Assembly: GCA_025924495.1 (NCBI GenBank)
Contig: JAICIG010000321.1
Coordinates: forward strand, 1 to 9,155
Direction of reading: 5' to 3'
DNA: 9,155 bases
From: Pirellulales bacterium
Lineage (GTDB): Bacteria > Planctomycetota > Planctomycetia > Pirellulales > JAICIG01
Part shown: piece after piece, positions 1 through 6,780 of the stretch
Position numbering within the stretch: position 1 is the first letter of the stretch
Layout: every line of letters starts with the position of its first letter
Made by a program: the position numbers and the translations under genes
Notes under the pieces: generated by a model
What the model was told of the DNA's origin: nothing
Seen by the model: only the letters and a program-made list of their open reading frames with translations
Databases searched by the model: none

Positions 1-675
1 AATCGTGCCATGCGCGTTGCCGCGCGGCGCATCGAAATCCTTGAGATGAATGCCGTACAATCGCCCCTTGAACAAATGAATCGCTTTGACCGGATCTTCG
101 GCGGAGCGAATGTAATGGCCCAGGTCGGCACAGGCGCCGATCCTTTCGTCATGGCCTTTAATCGCCTTTAGCACGTCGTCAATTTTGTCGTAGCGTGCGC
201 CTGGCCCATGATTATGAATGGCAATGCGAATGTCATACTCGGCGACCAGCTTGTCCAGACTTTCGAAGGAGTCCTCGGTCGGGTCGGCCGAAATGTTGGG
301 AATGCCCGCCTTCTTGGCGAATTCGAAAATGCGCCGATTGGCCTCGTGATCCTTAGTGAACGGGTTGACCCCGTGGCCTAGAATCTTGATGCCGGCGGCG
401 GCAGTTTTCTTCTTCATCTCGGCAATCTGCTCAGGCGTGCTGCCGAGGCTGAAGTGACCGCCGAAGAACTCGACGCTTTGTGCGCCTAGTTCTTGCATGT
501 GCTGGATGGCCTTGTCGACCGGGTAGTTGCGCAGCGAATAGCTTTGCATGCCGAGCAAAAAACCGCCTGTCTCGGCCGCAGCTGCGCGACCGCGCTTGGC
601 CCACGGCGTCAACATCGCCCCTGCGGCGCCCGCCGCAATTCCCAAAAAGCCCCTGCGCGAAAATGACTGCGGCAT
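1..675 (-). CDS. Tat-exported sugar phosphate isomerase/epimerase, TIM barrel (3' end cut by window edge)
   Basis: The frame is open from the ATG at 675 down to base 1 with no stop, giving the first 225 residues of a protein usually about 280-300 long. The N-terminus has a twin-arginine export signal: SRRGFL at residues 6-11, then a small-residue hydrophobic stretch (GIAAGAAGAML) and an Ala-rich end near 31-34, so the product is probably folded in the cytoplasm and exported. The mature part looks like the xylose isomerase-like TIM barrel (AP endonuclease 2 superfamily): LGMQSYSLR (41-49), VEFFGGH (68-74), IHNHGPG (153-159), CADLGHY (182-188) and IHLKDF (209-214). His and Asp in the last three blocks are plausible metal ligands. 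Such proteins isomerise or epimerise sugars or inositol derivatives, and planctomycetes carry many paralogues. The exact substrate cannot be read from sequence. GGGAGA five bases upstream supports the start. Confidence 0.9.
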   Translation of the reverse strand, partial: MPQSFSRRGFLGIAAGAAGAMLTPWAKRGRAAAAETGGFLLGMQSYSLRNYPVDKAIQHMQELGAQSVEFFGGHFSLGSTPEQIAEMKKKTAAAGIKILGHGVNPFTKDHEANRRIFEFAKKAGIPNISADPTEDSFESLDKLVAEYDIRIAIHNHGPGARYDKIDDVLKAIKGHDERIGACADLGHYIRSAEDPVKAIHLFKGRLYGIHLKDFDAPRGNAHGTI

Positions 676-680
676 GCAAT

Positions 681-686
681 TCTCCC
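681..686 (-). promoter_or_regulatory. Ribosome binding site of the isomerase gene
   Basis: On the minus strand GGGAGA lies five bases before the ATG at 675. It is purine-rich and well spaced, and it supports that start together with the Tat motif that follows directly. Confidence 0.5.
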
Positions 687-745
687 ACATTGATCAAGCG
701 ACTCGGCAACGATCAGCTCGCCGCCCGGACGGACAATAAGGGGTC

Positions 746-773
746 ATTATGACTGCCCGAGGCTGCGAGTCCA
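746..773 (-). promoter_or_regulatory. Candidate sigma70-type promoter for the isomerase gene
   Basis: Read on the minus strand, TGGACT (768-773) and CATAAT (746-751) are separated by 16 bases, matching the -35 and -10 consensus at 4 and 5 of 6 positions. The -10 sits inside an 11-base palindrome, GTCATTATGAC (743-753, read on the plus strand), which could be an operator. The leader would be about 60-70 bases. Planctomycete promoters are poorly defined, so this is only a pattern match. Confidence 0.28.
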
Positions 774-817
774 GCCAGCGACCTCGCCTCCAGGGCCTTG
801 CAACGCCGCGGATTGGC

Positions 818-845
818 TTGACCGCCAGCGGGCCCGCGTTACTTT
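818..845 (+). promoter_or_regulatory. Candidate promoter of the zinc-ribbon gene, possibly giving a leaderless mRNA
   Basis: TTGACC (818-823, 5 of 6 to the -35 consensus) is followed after 16 bases by TACTTT (840-845), which fits the loose TANNNT form of the -10 box. The ATG of the zinc-ribbon gene starts eight bases after the -10 box, so transcription would begin at or within a few bases of the start codon. This is inferred from spacing alone. Confidence 0.35.
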
Positions 846-853
846 GACAAGGA

Positions 854-1054
854 ATGAGACCCACTGACCGTCGCCCGCCCCAACGCCCCGAGGATCAGCC
901 GCCGCCGCGAACTCCGGCGCCGATCAACGAATCGTCGCAGCGACAGGCATGCCCCGTGTGCGGAGGCCATTTGGTTGAAATCCGCGGCAAGCTTCAATGC
1001 TCGCGTTGCCACACGATTTGCGAGACCTGTTGCGAAGGCGGCCCGGCCGCTTGA
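854..1054 (+). CDS. Small zinc-ribbon protein, 66 residues
   Basis: The short protein has two parts. Residues 1-31 are Pro/Arg-rich and look disordered. Residues 33-60 hold a cysteine array, C33-x2-C36-x12-C49-x2-C52-x3-C56-x2-C59-C60, within CPVCGGHLVEIRGK and CSRCHTICETCCEGG. The first four cysteines have typical zinc-ribbon spacing, and the C56/C59/C60 knuckle may bind a second metal or take part in the same site. I recall near-identical small proteins annotated as hypothetical in planctomycetes; this is memory and not a search. Its function is unknown; zinc ribbons of this size often bind nucleic acid or protein partners. The ATG is the only start available, because an in-frame TGA lies at 845-847. 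AGGA directly abuts the ATG, too close for a normal Shine-Dalgarno site. It is oriented like the phytochrome operon but separated from it by 419 bases. Confidence 0.75.
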   Translation: MRPTDRRPPQRPEDQPPPRTPAPINESSQRQACPVCGGHLVEIRGKLQCSRCHTICETCCEGGPAA

Positions 1055-1186
1055 GGCGTCCTTCCGCAGGCTGGCCAGAGCCAAGCCGAGTTCGAAGGTT
1101 GTCTTGCCGATCGTCCCCTCGCTGCCCATTGGGAATACTTGCAGGCTGATCGCGGCACGGGCGGCGAGAATCCCAAGAACAACGCA

Positions 1187-1215
1187 TTGCCTGTCCCCAC
1201 CTCCAGGACTATAAA
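1187..1215 (+). promoter_or_regulatory. Candidate sigma70-type promoter of the phytochrome operon
   Basis: TTGCCT (1187-1192) and TATAAA (1210-1215) are separated by an ideal 17 bases and match the consensus at 4 and 5 of 6 positions. Transcription would start near 1222, leaving a leader of about 250 bases before the bphO ATG at 1474. The length of that leader is a reason for caution. TTGGCA at 1336-1341 is a second -35-like box closer to the gene, but it has no good -10 partner. Confidence 0.4.
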
Positions 1216-1269
1216 TTCGTTAGCTCACCATTCCTGCTCTTCCCGACGCCACGGCGTGCGCGAGAAGGG

Positions 1270-1287
1270 GACGCTTGCCGAAGCGTC
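1270..1287 (+). repeat. Perfect hairpin (7-bp stem, 4-base loop) in the operon leader
   Basis: GACGCTT (1270-1276), loop GCCG, and AAGCGTC (1281-1287) form a perfect stem. Flanking GGG upstream and CCC downstream (after ATT) could extend it imperfectly. There is no T-run behind it, so it is not a standard intrinsic terminator. If the promoter at 1187-1215 is used, it would be a structured element in the 5' leader. Confidence 0.4.
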
Positions 1288-1316
1288 ATTCCCAGAAATA
1301 TTTAAGGCCGCGGCTA

Positions 1317-1345
1317 GGCATCTGCTGATGCCGGATTGGCATCTG
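1317..1345 (+). repeat. Spaced repeats GGCATCTG with an internal inverted GATGCC, possible operator
   Basis: GGCATCTG occurs at 1317-1324 and again at 1338-1345, so the two copies start 21 bases apart, two helical turns. Between them GATGCC (1327-1332) is the inverted form, so 1317-1332 is also a 6-bp palindrome with a 4-base spacer. Half-sites on the same DNA face upstream of an operon are typical of a dimeric regulator, but no regulator is known here. Confidence 0.35.
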
Positions 1346-1473
1346 TCACTGCGACCCCTCTGGTGATTGTAGGCATGGAAATTGCATAGCACTGTTTGTT
1401 TTGGCGTTTTGAAGACTCTTTCGGCATTTGGACACAGGATGGGCTGGCTTTCATTGGCAGTTCGTCGACCGGT

Positions 1474-2064
1474 ATGCTCCTTGATCGACTCAAACACGAA
1501 ACTGCAGCGATCCACACGCGTCTGGAACGCGACCTCCATTTAACCGAGCCGCCGGTTACCCGGCAGACCTACCTCGGGCTCTTGCAACGGTTCTATGGTT
1601 TTTATCAACCCGCCGAGCGGCGGCTGCACGACTCGCTCTCGGCGGCGCTGGTCTACCTGATCGAGCAACGAACCAAGCTCGGCAGACTGGTCGACGACAT
1701 GCTGTATCTCGGCGTGCCGGCAGAGCAAATACACGCCGTGCCCCGCGCAGAGAAGCTTCCTAGCATCCGCAGCACAGCACAAGCGCTCGGGACGATGTAT
1801 GTGTTCGAAGGCGCAACTCTCGGCGGCCAGGTCATCGTGCGGCAGGTGCGAACAACGCTCGGTCTGCACGACGGACGCGGCTGCTCGTTCTTTGCCAGCT
1901 ATGGCGACGAAGTCGGCCGGATGTGGCAAAGCTTCCGCGCGGTTTTGCTTGCGCATTCCTCGCCACATTCCGACGACGAGATGGTCGAAGCGGCCAAGCA
2001 CACGTTCCAATGCCTACATGCCTGGCTCACGAACGAGGGGCGCGCCGCGCATGCCCTTGCCTGA
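1474..2064 (+). CDS. bphO: Biliverdin-producing heme oxygenase (BphO type)
   Basis: The enzyme opens heme with O2 and reductant to biliverdin IX-alpha, CO and Fe2+; biliverdin is the chromophore of the phytochrome encoded next. It has 196 residues, normal for bacterial heme oxygenases. The start LLDRLKHETAAIHTRLE carries the proximal heme ligand His14 in the usual T-x-x-x-H setting. GTMYVFEGATLGGQVI (106-121) is the glycine-rich distal helix over the heme, with G117-G118 as the flexible pair. No signal peptide or membrane segment is seen, so it is cytosolic. The ATG at 1474 was chosen because homology begins right there; there is no clear Shine-Dalgarno site, and a TTG at 1396 would add 26 unrelated residues. 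Its last 14 bases overlap bphP, which implies translational coupling. The family is secure; the pairing with the phytochrome is inferred from the overlap. Confidence 0.93.
   Translation: MLLDRLKHETAAIHTRLERDLHLTEPPVTRQTYLGLLQRFYGFYQPAERRLHDSLSAALVYLIEQRTKLGRLVDDMLYLGVPAEQIHAVPRAEKLPSIRSTAQALGTMYVFEGATLGGQVIVRQVRTTLGLHDGRGCSFFASYGDEVGRMWQSFRAVLLAHSSPHSDDEMVEAAKHTFQCLHAWLTNEGRAAHALA
2035..2040 (+). promoter_or_regulatory. Ribosome binding site of bphP, inside bphO
   Basis: GAGGGG lies ten bases before the ATG at 2051, inside the last codons of bphO. It supports 2051 as the start of the phytochrome rather than an in-frame start further upstream. Confidence 0.5.
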
Positions 2065-4306
2065 ACATCCACGCCCAGAGCCGGATCTGCCCGGCTGCGA
2101 ACACGAACGGATCCACATCCCGGGCAGCATTCAGCCGCACGGATTGCTGTTTGCGCTAAGTACGCCAGATCTCATCATTCGCCACGCCAGCGCGAACGTC
2201 GAATCGGCATTGGGGATCTCGGCGGCATCCTGCCTGGGGAAGCCCCTTGCTTCGTTGTTTCCGACTGAAGCAGTTGAGACCTGGAAGGTTGCACTCGCCA
2301 GCTCTGCGCTGGAAAATCGGCCTCATTATCTGGGTAAACTGGGGCGAGAGCCGGAAGGATCCAAGCAAAGTTATACGGCAATCGGACATCGTCTCGACGG
2401 CTTGGCCATCCTCGAACTGGAAGAGTCCCCGTCTGGCGCCGGCCCATCGTTCGATCGCCTTTATCCTAGCCTCCAGGATTTCATGCTCCGGCTGGAGGAG
2501 ATCCGCGGCATCGAAGAATTGAGCGCGTATGCCGCGGCATCGGTGCGGCAATTGACTGGCTTCGACCGGGTGCTCGTTTACCAGTTCGATGCGGATTGGC
2601 ATGGCACTGTGATCGCCGAAGATCGCAATGAGGCATTGCCGAGTTACTTGGATTTGCGTTTCCCGGCTTCTGATATTCCAGCTCAAGCCCGCGAGTTGTA
2701 TCGGCTCAGCCGTATCCGCCTGATCGCTGACGCCAACTACCGTCCGGCGCCAATCGTGGCCGAGTCTGGCCAGGGCGGCCGACCGCTCGACCTGAGTTTC
2801 GCGGCTCTTCGCAGCGTCTCGCCGGTGCACCTCGAATACATGCGCAATATGGGCACGATGGCATCGATGTCCTTTTCGATTTTGCGTCGCGGCCGGCTAT
2901 GGGGCCTGATTTCGTGCCATCATGCGAGCCCGAGATTCGTGCCGTTCGAAATCCGCACAGCCTGCGACTCGTTGGCGCAGATTTACTCGCTCCAATTGGC
3001 CGCCCACGAGCAGGCGCGCGGCGCCGAACTGCGCGTGGAACTCAAAACCGCACAGGCATCGCTGCTGGCGAGAATGGCCGAAGAAGAGCACTTCCTCGAC
3101 GGCCTGGTCAAGCATCCCGAGGAATTGCTCGGCTTCCTGTCGGCTTCGGGAGCCGCAGTGTTTCATGACGGGCAAATCCGGTTGATTGGCGAAACGCCAA
3201 GCGAAGCTCAATTGCAACGGCTGGTCGTCTGGCTTTCTTCCGGAGAGCTGACCGGGCGCGAAGTATTCGCCACAGAAATGCTGCCGGCCCTCTTCTCCGA
3301 GGCCCAAGCCTATGCAGACAAGGCGGCGGGAGTACTGGCGATCGCCGTCTCTAAGCTCCATCGCAGCTACCTGATGTGGTTCCGCCCCGAAGTCGAAACA
3401 ACCGTCAAATGGGGCGGCGATCCGGGCAAATCGACCAAGGCGCTGCCAGGCGAACGCCTGCATCCGCGCACTTCGTTTGATCTTTGGAAAGAGACGGTCG
3501 CTTTGCAATCGCCGCCTTGGCGAGAATCTGAGATTGAAGCTGCAACCGAATTCCGCGCAGCGTTGATCGGAATTGTGTTGAAGCGAGCCGAAGAGATGGC
3601 GCAGCTCAACCAAGAGTTGGAACGCAGCAACAAAGAGCTGGAAGCGTTTTCCTATTCAGTCTCCCATGACTTACGCGCCCCGTTCCGGCATGTGATTGGC
3701 TATGCCGAATTGCTGCAGGAGTCGGAAGGCTCTCGGCTCAGCGAAACCGGCCAGAGGTATTTGAGAACGATCGTCGAATCGGCGGTCCACGCCGGCAAAC
3801 TCGTCGACAATCTGCTGGCCTTCGCCCAGGTGGGCCGTTCCGAACTTACCCTGACCGACATCGATATGAACGAACTCGTACGATCCGTGCAAAAAGACGT
3901 CGAAAGCGAGGCTGCCGGCCGTTCGATCGACTGGCGCTTGGGCTCTTTGCCCGCCGTGCGCGTCGATCCGATTTTATGGCGACAGGTAATTCGGAATCTG
4001 CTCGCCAATGCGGTGAAGTACACGCGGAAACAGCCGCACGCCGTGATCGAGATGGGCTGCGAAACCCGGCCGGGAGAGCAAGTATTTTACGTCAAAGACA
4101 ATGGAATCGGGTTCGACATGCAATACGCTGCGAAGCTCTTCGGCGTATTCCAACGGCTGCATCGAATGGAGGATTTCGAGGGCACAGGCATTGGCCTGGC
4201 CAATGTGCGCCGCATCGTCGAGCGTCACGGCGGCCGAGTTTGGGCCGAAGGCGCCGTCAATGCAGGGGCGACGTTTTATTTTTCCCTACCCCAAAAGGAC
4301 AACTAG
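2051..4306 (+). CDS. bphP: Bacteriophytochrome histidine kinase (PAS-GAF-PHY-HisKA-HATPase)
   Basis: This is a complete 751-residue red/far-red photoreceptor kinase. The chromophore cysteine is C16, just before ERIHIPGSIQPHG (19-31), the usual place for biliverdin attachment in bacteriophytochromes. The PAS domain spans about 20-125. GAF spans about 145-320, with FPASDIPAQARELY (204-217; D208 and Y217 line the pocket) and SPVHLEYMRNMG (257-268; H260), plus H290. PHY spans about 330-505; its tongue has WGG (454-456) and the PRTSF motif (472-476). A coiled-coil linker (510-532) leads to HisKA with H539 in SVSHDLRAP, then HATPase with N653, DNGIG (683-687) and GTGIG (711-715). All catalytic boxes are present. 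No membrane segment is seen. The frame extends upstream of 2051 inside bphO, but C16 and the Shine-Dalgarno site place the start at 2051. Light should switch autophosphorylation; partners are probably the next two genes. Confidence 0.96.
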   Translation: MPLPEHPRPEPDLPGCEHERIHIPGSIQPHGLLFALSTPDLIIRHASANVESALGISAASCLGKPLASLFPTEAVETWKVALASSALENRPHYLGKLGREPEGSKQSYTAIGHRLDGLAILELEESPSGAGPSFDRLYPSLQDFMLRLEEIRGIEELSAYAAASVRQLTGFDRVLVYQFDADWHGTVIAEDRNEALPSYLDLRFPASDIPAQARELYRLSRIRLIADANYRPAPIVAESGQGGRPLDLSFAALRSVSPVHLEYMRNMGTMASMSFSILRRGRLWGLISCHHASPRFVPFEIRTACDSLAQIYSLQLAAHEQARGAELRVELKTAQASLLARMAEEEHFLDGLVKHPEELLGFLSASGAAVFHDGQIRLIGETPSEAQLQRLVVWLSSGELTGREVFATEMLPALFSEAQAYADKAAGVLAIAVSKLHRSYLMWFRPEVETTVKWGGDPGKSTKALPGERLHPRTSFDLWKETVALQSPPWRESEIEAATEFRAALIGIVLKRAEEMAQLNQELERSNKELEAFSYSVSHDLRAPFRHVIGYAELLQESEGSRLSETGQRYLRTIVESAVHAGKLVDNLLAFAQVGRSELTLTDIDMNELVRSVQKDVESEAAGRSIDWRLGSLPAVRVDPILWRQVIRNLLANAVKYTRKQPHAVIEMGCETRPGEQVFYVKDNGIGFDMQYAAKLFGVFQRLHRMEDFEGTGIGLANVRRIVERHGGRVWAEGAVNAGATFYFSLPQKDN

Positions 4307-4315
4307 AGCACGCAG

Positions 4316-4795
4316 ATGTTGAAGCCCATCTTGCTAGTCGAAGACAACCCCAACGATCTCGAGTTAACGCTGGTCGCATTGGAGAAGAGTCAGCTAGCCA
4401 ATGAGGTCGTCATCGTTCGCGATGGCGCGGAAGCGCTCAATTATTTGTTCAGGCAAGGCGCCTATGCGGATCGTCCTCAAGGCAATCCGGCGGTCGTATT
4501 GCTCGACTTGAAGCTTCCCAAAGTCGACGGCTTGGAGGTGCTGGAGCGCATCAAGAACGTGCCGGAGTTGAAAAGCATCCCGGTCGTCATGTTGACGACT
4601 TCCCGAGAAGAGACCGACCTGGCGCGCAGCTATCGGCTTGGCGTCAATGCTTACGTCGTCAAACCCGTCGGGTTCAAGGATTTCATTGAAGCCATCCAGG
4701 ATTTGGGCGTCTTCTGGGCCGTGTTAAACGAACCGCCGCCCGGCAGCCTCAGGCCCCAGCGCAACGATTCAGGCTCATCGCGGCCCACAGTTTAG
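4316..4795 (+). CDS. Single-domain response regulator, Rcp1-like (phytochrome partner)
   Basis: The 159-residue protein is one receiver domain with a short tail. Acidic pocket residues are E9 and D10 (LLVEDNPND), the phosphoacceptor is D64 in LLDLKLP, the switch residue is T94 (VMLTTS), and the conserved lysine is K116 in VVKPVGF. The end GVFWAVLNEPPP (131-142) resembles the C-terminal helix of Rcp1, the response regulator paired with cyanobacterial phytochrome Cph1; this comparison is from memory. The last 17 residues look disordered. No DNA-binding or enzyme domain is present, so it acts by protein contact or as a phosphate shuttle. Only nine bases separate it from bphP. AAGGA at 4295-4299 is 16 bases away, too far for a good Shine-Dalgarno site, so re-initiation after the bphP stop is likely. 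It is in the same frame as bphP. Confidence 0.93.
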   Translation: MLKPILLVEDNPNDLELTLVALEKSQLANEVVIVRDGAEALNYLFRQGAYADRPQGNPAVVLLDLKLPKVDGLEVLERIKNVPELKSIPVVMLTTSREETDLARSYRLGVNAYVVKPVGFKDFIEAIQDLGVFWAVLNEPPPGSLRPQRNDSGSSRPTV

Positions 4796-4821
4796 CAAGC
4801 AAGAGCATAAGGCGAAGAGGC

Positions 4822-6777
4822 ATGAAGGCGAACAGCGATCCGATCCGCGTCCTGCACCTGGAAGACGACGATTTCGATGCCGAACTAGTTCGCCTCGCAT
4901 TGGAACGAGAGCAACTGAACGCCGTTTTTTGCCGCGCCGCCTCACGCGAGGACTTTCTTGCGGCATGGTCCCTCGGCAAGTTCGATCTGATTCTGGCGGA
5001 TCACAATCTCTCCGGCTTCACGGGCCTCGAGGCGCTGGAGATCGTTCGCCAGGCGGATCACGAGATTCCCTTCATTTCCGTGTCAGGGATGTTGGGAGAA
5101 GAGGTGGCCATCGACACGCTCAAACAAGGCGCCACCGACTATGTGCTCAAACAAAGGCTAGCGCGTCTAGGGCCAGCCGTGAGACGAGCCATCGCAGAAG
5201 CCCGCATCAAGGCCGAGCGCAAACAGGCAGAGGAGCGGCTGCGCGAGAGCGAGCAACGATATCGCGTGCTTACCGAGGTGTCTCCGCAAGTCGTCTGGTT
5301 TGGCCGCGCCGACGGCTACATGACGTACTTTAACCAGCGCTGGTACGATTACACGGGCTTGAAAGCCGACGAAACCATGGGCGACGGCTGGATGACGGCG
5401 ATCCACCCAGAGCAACGCCAAAGCGCGCGGCGCGCCTGGGATCAGGCGGTGAAACGCGGCGTCAATTATGAAGCGGAATTGCGTCTGGCTCGCGCCGACG
5501 GCGTCTATCGCTGGCATCTGACCCGAGGGTTAACGATTCGTGACGCGTCGAACGCCGTCGTGCAATGGATCGGAGTGGCGGTCGATATCGACGACCAGAA
5601 GCGGGCCATGGAACACGCGGAGACGGCAAACCGCGTCAAAGACCATTTTCTCGCCACGCTGTCCCACGAACTGCGGACTCCGCTCAATGCTATCGTTGGC
5701 TGGGCTCAGTTGATGCGCATGGGCAAAATGAGCGACGAAGAACTGCAACAGGGCGTTGAGATCATCGACCGCAATGCCAAGCTCCAGGCGAAGCTGATCG
5801 AAGATTTGTTGGATGTGTCGCGCATCATTTCCGGCAAACTTCGCTTGGAAGTCGGGCCGGTCGATCTCACCAGAGTCATCGAAGAAGCGCTCAGCACGGT
5901 GGCGCCGGCGGCTCGCTCCAAGGGAGTGCGCATGGGATCAATGCTTGATTCGAGCATCGGTCGGCTCTCGGGCGATGAAGCGCGACTTCACCAAATTATC
6001 TGGAACCTACTGTCCAATGCCGTGAAATTCACGCCGAAGGGGGGCAACATCCAGGTCCGCCTCGACCGCGTTCGGTCAGAAGCGCGGATTGTCGTCGAGG
6101 ACGACGGCCAAGGCATTTCACCTGATTTTCTGCCGTACGTCTTCGACCGCTTCCGGCAGGCAGACAGCGCCGCAACCACGCGCTGCCATTCTGGGTTGGG
6201 CCTAGGACTGTCCATTGTTAGGCATCTCGTCGAGCTGCATGGCGGACGGGTGGAAGTATTTAGTGCAGGTGCGGGCCAGGGCTCGACTTTTACCGTTCTG
6301 TTGCCGATCAACGCAGCCTGGGACATGCGGCCTCCAGACGCCGACCGTCGCCTGGACGCCGAGTCGACGACGGAATCGCCGCCCGAGCTCGTAGGCATAC
6401 GAATTCTGGTCGTCGACGACGAGGCGGACTCTCGCGAGATGCTCGCCCGACTGCTTAGCGAGTGCGGGGCGGAGGTGTCGGTTGCGGATTCAGTGCAGGC
6501 GGCGCTTGAGGAACTCGAACGGCAGCCGCCCCAGGTTCTGGTAAGCGACATCGGCATGCCGTACGAAGACGGTTATCAATTGATTCGCAAGGTGCGCAAT
6601 CAGGGCAAATCTGCACGCGAGCTGCCCGCAGTGGCCTTAACGGCGTTCGCCCGCTCCGAAGACCGCACGCGGGCCGTACTGGCAGGTTTCCAGGTGCATA
6701 TGTCGAAGCCGGTCAATCCTATCGAGCTGGCTGCCGTCATCGCCAGCCTCGTTGGGCGCACAGGCGTGACGAAGTGA
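4822..6777 (+). CDS. Soluble hybrid sensor kinase, REC-PAS-HisKA-HATPase-REC
   Basis: The 651-residue protein starts with a receiver (about 7-122): acidic cluster E14-D17, phosphoacceptor D60 in LILADHNLSG, S88, K110. A coiled coil (125-145) leads to a PAS_3-type PAS/PAC domain (about 143-262; YMTYFNQRWYDYTG, then WIGVAVDIDDQK). HisKA carries H282 in SHELRTPLNA. HATPase has N399 (NLLSNAVKFT), DDGQG (427-431) and GLGLGL (458-463). A Pro/Glu linker leads to a second receiver (about 526-645) with D532/D533, phosphoacceptor D576 in VSDIGMP, T607 and K629. There is no membrane segment, signal peptide or HPt domain. It lies 26 bases after the response regulator in the same operon. A kinase with an N-terminal receiver is expected to be controlled by an upstream kinase, here most simply the phytochrome. 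TAAGG at 4808-4812 is the best Shine-Dalgarno candidate. The PAS ligand cannot be told. Confidence 0.93.
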   Translation: MKANSDPIRVLHLEDDDFDAELVRLALEREQLNAVFCRAASREDFLAAWSLGKFDLILADHNLSGFTGLEALEIVRQADHEIPFISVSGMLGEEVAIDTLKQGATDYVLKQRLARLGPAVRRAIAEARIKAERKQAEERLRESEQRYRVLTEVSPQVVWFGRADGYMTYFNQRWYDYTGLKADETMGDGWMTAIHPEQRQSARRAWDQAVKRGVNYEAELRLARADGVYRWHLTRGLTIRDASNAVVQWIGVAVDIDDQKRAMEHAETANRVKDHFLATLSHELRTPLNAIVGWAQLMRMGKMSDEELQQGVEIIDRNAKLQAKLIEDLLDVSRIISGKLRLEVGPVDLTRVIEEALSTVAPAARSKGVRMGSMLDSSIGRLSGDEARLHQIIWNLLSNAVKFTPKGGNIQVRLDRVRSEARIVVEDDGQGISPDFLPYVFDRFRQADSAATTRCHSGLGLGLSIVRHLVELHGGRVEVFSAGAGQGSTFTVLLPINAAWDMRPPDADRRLDAESTTESPPELVGIRILVVDDEADSREMLARLLSECGAEVSVADSVQAALEELERQPPQVLVSDIGMPYEDGYQLIRKVRNQGKSARELPAVALTAFARSEDRTRAVLAGFQVHMSKPVNPIELAAVIASLVGRTGVTK

Positions 6778-6780
6778 TGG

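Larger units (their letters stand above)
1055..1473 (+). other. Gene-free region upstream of the phytochrome operon
   Basis: No convincing gene is seen in these 419 bases on either strand: the open frames present have no recognisable domain and no Shine-Dalgarno site. It holds a promoter-like pair at 1187-1215, an AT-rich spot (AAATATTT at 1296-1303), a perfect hairpin at 1270-1287 and a direct repeat at 1317-1345, listed separately. It is probably the control region of the light-signalling operon, and 1055-1180 shows nothing recognisable. An upstream TTG at 1396 is in frame with bphO, but the added 26 residues resemble nothing in heme oxygenases. Confidence 0.55.

Noticed and set aside
431..752. 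Short open frames on both strands over the isomerase gene
   Set aside because: They are shadows of the isomerase frame, which has the Tat motif and barrel motifs and continues to the window edge.
1139..1366. 75-codon plus-strand open frame in the intergenic region
   Set aside because: Its composition is low in information, it has no domain and no Shine-Dalgarno site, and it overlaps the proposed promoter, hairpin and repeats.
1396..1473. TTG start for bphO at 1396
   Set aside because: The 26 extra residues resemble nothing in heme oxygenases, and TTG has no Shine-Dalgarno site. Homology starts at the ATG at 1474.
1225..1539. 104-codon minus-strand open frame over the operon leader
   Set aside because: It covers the start of bphO on the other strand, has no domain match and no Shine-Dalgarno site, and the region looks regulatory.
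1799..2050. In-frame extension of the phytochrome frame upstream to 1799
   Set aside because: These 84 codons lie inside bphO in another frame and show no domain. The chromophore cysteine at residue 16, the usual distance to the IHIPGSIQPHG motif and the Shine-Dalgarno site all support 2051.
2156..2830. 224-codon minus-strand open frame inside bphP
   Set aside because: It is antisense to the PAS-GAF module and lacks any domain or initiation signal.
2897..3613. 238-codon minus-strand open frame inside bphP
   Set aside because: It is antisense to the PHY domain, with no recognisable motif. Long antisense frames are common in GC-rich genes.
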